Below, piece by piece: positions 59,137 through 64,000 of a DNA stretch of 64,000 nt. This DNA is from Marinilactibacillus piezotolerans (lineage in GTDB: Bacteria; Bacillota; Bacilli; Lactobacillales; Carnobacteriaceae_A), in the NCBI RefSeq assembly GCF_900169305.1, contig NZ_FWDP01000004.1, positions 1,426,001-1,490,000 of the forward strand. The letters run 5' to 3'. Positions within the stretch are counted from its first letter, which is position 1, and the number at the start of each line of letters is the position of its first letter. A program made the position numbers and the translations under genes. Under the pieces are notes generated by a model that was not told where the DNA came from, ran no database searches, and saw only the letters and a list, made by a program, of their open reading frames with translations.

Positions 59137-60257
59137 GATTTTCCCTTCCTATCGTTTTGGTTATCGATCGCCTTTTGACTATGTGCCATTTTAGCAAAAA
59201 TCATACGTCCGGCATTGGTTTGCAGTGCACTAGTTACAACGACTTTTACTGACTGGTTCATATAGTGTTGTCCTTCTTCTACAACAACCATTGTTCCATC
59301 ATCCAGATACGCCACACCCTGGCTTCTCTCCGTACCGTTCTTGACGATCATGACCTGCATGTTTTCTCCTGGGATGACGACTGGTTTGACAGCGTTCGCT
59401 AACTCATTGATATTTAAAACCGGAACACGCTGGAACTCCGCTACTTTATTTAAATTGTAATCATTTGTAACGACGACACCATCCATTTTCTTCGCAAGAT
59501 AGACTAGCTTCATGTCTACTTCTTCAGATTCAGTCTGTTCACTGTCATCCATAATCACTTCAATATTATCTTCTTTCTGCAAAGCATTCAGTATATCCAA
59601 TCCGCGACGTCCTCGAACACGTTTCAAGCTGTCTGAAGAATCTGCAATATACTGCAATTCCTGCAAGACGTGTTGAGAAACGACAAGTACCCCTTCCAGG
59701 AAACCTGCTTTCGTGACATCCAGAATACGACCGTCGATTATGGCACTTGTATCTACGATTTTATACTTTTTGAAGGTGTCCCCTTCTTTTCTTTCCAGCA
59801 CGCCGCTTTCATCAGGTTTTGACGTTCTAGAAGTCAGTAAACGGCGAATCTCTTCGCGTCTTGACGTTGCAAACTGGAAAAAAGTATAAGCTAATACAAC
59901 CGCTAAAATCAATGGAACAATATCTTTAAGAATCATAATGTTGAGAGCGATAAACGGTATACTAACCAGAATAGCTATAATAAGTCCAATAATCGCACCG
60001 ACGCTCCCGAATAATAAATAGGAAACACTTTGTTCGCTGAAAAACTTTTCAATCCGGTTGATAACCTTTTGGATCGGTCTGACCGCCTGGAACGAAATCA
60101 GATAGAACAAGACCGCGCCAAGCAGCAAACCAACGACCGGGTGAGAAATCCATCCCGGGACAGAAGGGATAAAGTTCATCAATTCTGGAAAGAAATTATA
60201 CCCCAAACTTCCCCCTACTAGAACAAATGTAAAAATAATCAACTTTTTAATCATCAA
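59133..60257 (-). CDS. yacL: PIN/TRAM domain membrane protein (YacL family)
   Basis: A 374-residue protein. Four hydrophobic segments lie in the first 130 residues (LIIFTFVLVGGSLGYNFF, HPVVGLLLGAVLFYLISF, YLLFGSVGAIIGLIIAILVS, IVPLILAVVLAYTFF). A cytoplasmic PIN nuclease domain begins with KIVDTSAIIDGRILDV and contains VVTNDYNLNKVAEF; the C-terminal TRAM domain has GQHYMNQSVKVVVTSALQTN. Acidic PIN residues are intact, suggesting RNase activity, but no substrate is known. It lies between radA and ispD, as in Bacillus yacL. Confidence 0.92.
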   Translation of the reverse strand: MMIKKLIIFTFVLVGGSLGYNFFPELMNFIPSVPGWISHPVVGLLLGAVLFYLISFQAVRPIQKVINRIEKFFSEQSVSYLLFGSVGAIIGLIIAILVSIPFIALNIMILKDIVPLILAVVLAYTFFQFATSRREEIRRLLTSRTSKPDESGVLERKEGDTFKKYKIVDTSAIIDGRILDVTKAGFLEGVLVVSQHVLQELQYIADSSDSLKRVRGRRGLDILNALQKEDNIEVIMDDSEQTESEEVDMKLVYLAKKMDGVVVTNDYNLNKVAEFQRVPVLNINELANAVKPVVIPGENMQVMIVKNGTERSQGVAYLDDGTMVVVEEGQHYMNQSVKVVVTSALQTNAGRMIFAKMAHSQKAIDNQNDRKGKS

Positions 60258-60273
60258 ATCCTCCTTCCTTGTG

Positions 60274-61644
60274 CTAGTTAAATGCTTTTTTAATGACTTC
60301 TGAAATGGTGGAGCATCCTATAATGTCAATCTCTTTAGGAAATGTCCATCCAGACAGATTGTTTTTTGGAACGAAGATTCTCTTAAATCCGAGTTTTGCG
60401 GCTTCATTAACCCTTTGTTCGATTTTAGAGACTCTTCTGACTTCTCCCGTCAATCCAATTTCTCCGATAAAACAGTCGGTTGCTCGCGTTTCTTTTTCTT
60501 TATAACTGGATGCAATACTGACAGCAATCGATAAGTCGATCGCTGGTTCATCCAAACGAACACCTCCGGCGGCTTTTAGATAAGCATCCTGATTCTGCAG
60601 CAGCAGACCCGCTCTTTTTTCTAGAACAGCCATAATTAATGATACTCTGGAATAGTCTAATCCGCTAGCCGTTCTTTTAGCATTTCCGAAAACCGTCGGT
60701 GATATCAGTGATTGAATTTCCACAAGCACAGGCCGTGTCCCTTCCATTGCCGCAACAACTGAAGATCCAGTAGCGCCTGCCAGTCTTTCTTCCAGGAATA
60801 ATTGAGAAGGATTCAATACTTCCTCCAGTCCACCGTTTCTCATTTCGAAAATACCAATCTCATTTGTTGATCCGAATCGATTTTTGACAGCTCTTAAAAT
60901 TCTGAACGTATGGTGTCTTTCCCCTTCAAAATATAAAACGGTATCCACCATATGTTCCAACATTCTAGGACCAGCGATATTTCCTTCTTTTGTCACGTGA
61001 CCGACGATGAAGATTGCGATGTTGTTCATTTTTGCTAATCGCATCAATGTGGCTGTTGATTCACGAACTTGTGAGACACTGCCCGAAGCACTGTCGATTT
61101 CCGGATGATGCATCGTCTGAATTGAATCAATGATTACATAATCTGGTTTAATACTTTCAATTGTTTCTTGAATTAAGCTCAGATCCGTTTCTGCATATAA
61201 ATAAAAATCTGTTCCGCGGAGTTCCAGTCGTTCCGCACGCATTTTGATTTGGCTGGCGCTTTCTTCACCAGAGACATATAAAACTGTCCCGCCGTCATTG
61301 TTCAGTTGTGCAGATACTTGCAGAAGCAAGGTGGATTTTCCGATCCCAGGATCTCCTCCGATCAGTACAAGTGATCCGGGTACCACCCCTCCGCCTAATA
61401 CTCTGTTAAATTCTACTAATTTGGTTTTAACTCGCTCTTCTTTTTCAATGGTAATATCAGTAATCGGTTCTGCTTTTGAAGCTTTCCCGCTGATGGTTAC
61501 TCGACTTCTGCTGTCGCTTTTCGGTTGAACCCTTTCTTCAACCATTTGGTTCCAGGTTCCGCAGCTTGGGCATTTACCTAAATACTTAGGAGATTCATAC
61601 CCGCAGTGCTGACAAACAAATACTGTTGGTTTCTTTTTTGCCAA
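60274..61644 (-). CDS. radA: DNA repair protein RadA
   Basis: RadA is a RecA-like branch-migration helicase acting in recombination and natural transformation. The 456-residue protein has the N-terminal zinc finger [10 protein letters not shown]...CPSCGTW, Walker [12 protein letters not shown], the RadA-specific KNRFGS motif and a C-terminal Lon-like domain. The TTG at 61644 is the only good start fitting [15 protein letters not shown]. It is preceded by dut, and the disA gene that follows radA in Bacillus is missing, as is usual in many Lactobacillales. Confidence 0.97.
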   Translation of the reverse strand: MAKKKPTVFVCQHCGYESPKYLGKCPSCGTWNQMVEERVQPKSDSRSRVTISGKASKAEPITDITIEKEERVKTKLVEFNRVLGGGVVPGSLVLIGGDPGIGKSTLLLQVSAQLNNDGGTVLYVSGEESASQIKMRAERLELRGTDFYLYAETDLSLIQETIESIKPDYVIIDSIQTMHHPEIDSASGSVSQVRESTATLMRLAKMNNIAIFIVGHVTKEGNIAGPRMLEHMVDTVLYFEGERHHTFRILRAVKNRFGSTNEIGIFEMRNGGLEEVLNPSQLFLEERLAGATGSSVVAAMEGTRPVLVEIQSLISPTVFGNAKRTASGLDYSRVSLIMAVLEKRAGLLLQNQDAYLKAAGGVRLDEPAIDLSIAVSIASSYKEKETRATDCFIGEIGLTGEVRRVSKIEQRVNEAAKLGFKRIFVPKNNLSGWTFPKEIDIIGCSTISEVIKKAFN

Positions 61645-61674
61645 TCAAGTTACCTCTTTTGCTGTTTAATTTTA

Positions 61675-61704
61675 GAAAGACTACCTAATATTAGATAGTC
61701 TTTC
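61675..61704 (-). terminator. Hairpin between dut and radA
   Basis: Arms GAAAGACTA/TAGTCTTTC (61675-61683 with 61696-61704). The 3' tail on the minus strand is only moderately T-rich, so it is a weak or partial terminator at best. Confidence 0.5.
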
Positions 61705-61817
61705 AAGTTTATAATTCATCTATTCATTATATCATATCAAGGCAAGAAACGAGTTATCTTCACATTATATACATAGAAGGTTCTTCAATCTTTCTCATAA
61801 TTTATCGAAACGATTCA

Positions 61818-62354
61818 TTATTCTCCAGATGAACCAAAACCACCGATTCGAGTCTGAAATTCTGCTATTTCATTATCAACAATTTCATATGGAGTGAAAA
61901 TCCCTTGAGCGATACGGTCGCCCTTCTTAACTAGTACATCTTCAATTCCATAATTGATAAACTGAACAAAAATCTCGCCTTCATTATTTTCATTTCCATA
62001 ATAATCCGCATCAATTACACCAATTCCATTCGGTAAAGCTAATTGTTTTTTCATTGGATTGCTTGAACGATTCGCCAGCATCAGATATTCATTTTCAGGC
62101 ATATAAGCTTTAATGCCGGTAGGAACTAATGTTGAAGAAAAAACGTTTTGATTTTCTGCAGAAACAGCTTTCCCTTCCATCATGTTTTTTAGCCCATTCT
62201 CTGCCAACAACGCTTTCCAGAAAGAAGGCACTACTGTATCTTCTGCCGCTTTAATGTCATATCCTGCCGAACCTCTTGTTGCTCTTTTTGGCAGTTCAAT
62301 ATTCTGTTCTTCATATTTTGATACTACTTCAAATCCACGTAATCGTTCGTTCAT
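61818..62354 (-). CDS. dut: dUTP diphosphatase (trimeric type)
   Basis: Dut hydrolyses dUTP to dUMP and keeps uracil out of DNA. The 178-residue protein contains RATRGSAGYDIKAAEDTVVP (motif 1), NRSSNPMKK (motif 2), GIGVIDADYYGNENNEGEIF (motif 3), KKGDRIAQGIF (motif 4) and the C-terminal RIGGFGSSG (motif 5). It is about 30 residues longer than ordinary bacterial dUTPases because of an insert (about residues 44-70) between motifs 1 and 2. A dut gene before radA is a common Lactobacillales arrangement. Confidence 0.92.
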   Translation of the reverse strand: MNERLRGFEVVSKYEEQNIELPKRATRGSAGYDIKAAEDTVVPSFWKALLAENGLKNMMEGKAVSAENQNVFSSTLVPTGIKAYMPENEYLMLANRSSNPMKKQLALPNGIGVIDADYYGNENNEGEIFVQFINYGIEDVLVKKGDRIAQGIFTPYEIVDNEIAEFQTRIGGFGSSGE

Positions 62355-62600
62355 TATACTTTATCTCCTCTAAAATCATATGACACTATTTTACATGAAA
62401 ATACATTCGCTTAAAACCTCTTTTGTGTTACATTCCCCCTATGTATATATTGTGATTTTATAAAATATATTACGAACAGTTATACTAAATGATTTGTTTT
62501 ATATGGACTGATTCTCCCTTGTTATTTTAAGCCGTCAAGTAACGGGAAATAACGATAAAGAAGATAAGACCACAGATTCAAATATGAAGTAAAATAAATA

Positions 62601-62645
62601 TACCTGAATAGCTTTAACAATGAAATCATTAAAACTGTTCAGGTA
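62601..62645. repeat. Second inverted repeat between the ATPase gene and dut
   Basis: TACCTGAATAG/CTGTTCAGGTA (62601-62611 with 62635-62645, one mismatch), without a clear U-run. It might be a back-up terminator. Confidence 0.45.
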
Positions 62646-62653
62646 TTTAGTGC

Positions 62654-62689
62654 AAAAAAACCTCTCTAATACGAGTAATATTAGAGAGG
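62654..62689 (-). terminator. Terminator of the sugar ABC ATPase gene
   Basis: Eleven-base perfect stem CCTCTCTAATA/TATTAGAGAGG (62661-62671 with 62679-62689), seven U following on the minus strand. Confidence 0.92.
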
Positions 62690-62729
62690 AAAAGGGATAA
62701 CAATATTAGGTCTTCTCTGACCGATTTAA

Positions 62730-63836
62730 TCAGCGAATGACATTTGTTGTTTCAGGATCAAAGAAATGTGATTTACCCATATCGAAAGCTAAATCTACAT
62801 TTTCACCTGGCGAGTGGTAATCACGCGCATCTACACGAGCTATAAATTCTACACCGCCGACTTCAGAATACAGCATTGTTTCTGCACCTAGAAGTTCTGA
62901 TACGGCAACTTTGGAAGTAATAACAGTATTCGGCGAAGCATCCAATGCTACTTGTTCACTGTGAATATCTTCTGGACGGATACCAAATACTAATTTAGCA
63001 CCATCAGTGTACCCTTTTTCACGCAGCATTTTCAATTTTCCTTCTGGAACTTCAATAGTCATTCCATTATCATTTGTAATTTTATTTCCATTCAATGTTA
63101 CGTTGAAGAAGTTCATAGCAGGAGAGCCAATGAACCCCCCTACGAAAACATTTACAGGAAAATCGTATACTTCTTTAGGTGTTCCGATTTGTTGAATGAA
63201 CCCATCTTTCAAGATAACGATTCGATCAGCCATCGTCATCGCTTCTGTCTGGTCATGGGTTACGTAGATAGAAGTTGTATTCAAACGTCTATGCAGTTTA
63301 GCAATTTCAGCACGCATCGCTACACGTAATTTCGCATCCAAGTTGGATAACGGTTCATCCATTAAGAATACTTTTGCATCACGAACGATAGCACGTCCTA
63401 AGGCAACACGCTGACGCTGTCCACCAGAAAGTGCTGCTGGTTTACGGTTCAATAACTCTGTCAGTCCTAAAATGTCAGCCGCGTTATCTACACGCTTTTT
63501 GATTTCATCTTTTTTATATTTACGTAATTTCAAACCGAAAGCCATATTGTCAAATACAGTCATATGCGGGTACAAAGCGTAGTTTTGGAATACCATTGCG
63601 ATATCGCGATCTTTTGGTGCAACATCATTCATCATTGTATCGCCGATCCACAATTCGCCGTCAGTAATTTCTTCTAGCCCGGCAATCATTCTAAGTGTTG
63701 TAGACTTTCCACAACCTGAAGGTCCTACAAAGACGATAAATTCGCGGTCTTTGATTTTCATGTCGAAGTCTGAGACGGCATAGTCATCAGAGTTATCATA
63801 ACTTTTATAAATATTCTTCAAAGCGATTTCTACCAT
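62730..63836 (-). CDS. msmK: Sugar ABC transporter ATP-binding protein (MsmK/MalK/UgpC family)
   Basis: A 368-residue CUT1-type importer ATPase. The ABC domain has Walker [12 protein letters not shown]-loop [10 protein letters not shown], signature LSGGQRQR, Walker [15 protein letters not shown] and switch His in VTHDQTEA. The C-terminal MalK-type regulatory domain contains GIRPEDIH and [10 protein letters not shown]. No permease or binding-protein gene adjoins it inside the window and a terminator follows. It is therefore probably a stand-alone ATPase shared by several sugar importers, as MsmK is in streptococci (inference). The ATG at 63836 was chosen; a TTG four codons earlier is possible. 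Confidence 0.9.
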   Translation of the reverse strand: MVEIALKNIYKSYDNSDDYAVSDFDMKIKDREFIVFVGPSGCGKSTTLRMIAGLEEITDGELWIGDTMMNDVAPKDRDIAMVFQNYALYPHMTVFDNMAFGLKLRKYKKDEIKKRVDNAADILGLTELLNRKPAALSGGQRQRVALGRAIVRDAKVFLMDEPLSNLDAKLRVAMRAEIAKLHRRLNTTSIYVTHDQTEAMTMADRIVILKDGFIQQIGTPKEVYDFPVNVFVGGFIGSPAMNFFNVTLNGNKITNDNGMTIEVPEGKLKMLREKGYTDGAKLVFGIRPEDIHSEQVALDASPNTVITSKVAVSELLGAETMLYSEVGGVEFIARVDARDYHSPGENVDLAFDMGKSHFFDPETTNVIR

Positions 63837-63905
63837 TACATCCACCAATCCTTTTCTGTTCTGAATTAAAGTTGTTTATCCTGTGCTTTACACTTATTAT
63901 ATTAT

Positions 63906-63919
63906 TGTAAACGGTTTTA
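63906..63919 (+). promoter_or_regulatory. cre-like site upstream of the sugar ATPase gene
   Basis: TGTAAACGGTTTTA matches the CcpA consensus TGWAANCGNTNWCA at all but one defined position. It fits carbon catabolite repression of a sugar-uptake gene. Confidence 0.55.
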
Positions 63920-63931
63920 TTATTCTACGTA

Positions 63932-63968
63932 AACGTGCACAAAAATATTCAAGTGTTTTGTGCACGTT
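63932..63968. promoter_or_regulatory. Operator-like inverted repeat upstream of the sugar ATPase gene
   Basis: Perfect 13-bp arms AACGTGCACAAAA/TTTTGTGCACGTT with an 11-bp centre. Each arm contains the palindrome GTGCAC. It probably binds a regulator other than the CCGG-site LacI protein; the protein is not identifiable here. Confidence 0.6.
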
Positions 63969-64000
63969 GACTAAATCAGATTTTATTTACTTTCAGGAAT

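Larger units (their letters stand above)
62355..62729. other. Intergenic region between the sugar ATPase gene and dut
   Basis: It contains the ATPase-gene terminator (62654-62689), a second inverted repeat (62601-62645) and about 240 AT-rich bases that should hold the dut promoter, which I could not identify with confidence. No gene was found. Confidence 0.6.

Overview
The window is the core translation and transcription region of a low-GC Gram-positive chromosome. Gene content and order follow the conserved Bacillota cluster dut-radA-yacL-ispD-gltX-cysS-mrnC-rlmB-rae1-sigH-rpmG-secE-nusG-rplKAJL ... rpoBC-rpsLG-fusA-tuf-S10/spc/alpha-ecfA1A2T-truA ... rplM-rpsI. The absence of disA, ispF, cysE, map and a ybxF-like gene, the zinc-type S14 and L33, and the RpoB and EF-Tu sequences point to Lactobacillales, probably a Carnobacteriaceae/Enterococcaceae-like organism. 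The species cannot be named from this sequence alone. Almost every gene is on the minus strand; exceptions are the ATP-grasp gene at 4139 and the Gx-transporter gene at 51677. By comparison with relatives, the origin of replication probably lies beyond the right edge (inference).

Layout by transcription, right to left. At 62.7-64.0 kb is an MsmK/MalK-type sugar ABC ATPase behind an operator-like inverted repeat. 53.2-62.4 kb is the dut-to-rae1 operon, with a Cys T-box in front of cysS. 52.3-53.0 kb holds a SigH/ComX-like sigma factor. 48.1-51.5 kb carries rpmG-secE, nusG, rplKA and rplJL, each unit with its own promoter. 41.2-47.4 kb is an interruption between rplL and rpoB carrying rodA, ftsW, a PyrR-attenuated uracil permease, fumC and the ybxB-like methyltransferase. 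33.4-41.1 kb is rpoBC. 28.5-33.3 kb is rpsL-rpsG-fusA-tuf. 10.7-28.2 kb is the full S10-spc-alpha series followed by the ECF energy-coupling module and truA. 4.1-9.7 kb is a block of envelope and metabolic genes (DUF2254, a P-loop kinase, MscS, an MBL-fold hydrolase, DUF1232, ATP-grasp) separating truA from rplM-rpsI. At the left end is a LacI regulator with a truncated sugar-binding lipoprotein gene.

The genes are well-known families, so the interest lies in regulation and rearrangement. There are intrinsic-terminator-like hairpins inside the leaders of rpoB, nusG, rplJ, pyrP and cysS and between secY and adk. A three-stem RNA candidate with a promoter sits inside the spc operon between rplF and rplR. 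A scarred rpsI 3' flank carries two terminators and a CG-rich dyad. A triple-CCGG operator overlaps a near-consensus promoter of the sugar-binding-protein gene. I found no rRNA or tRNA genes, CRISPR arrays, prophage or intact insertion sequences.
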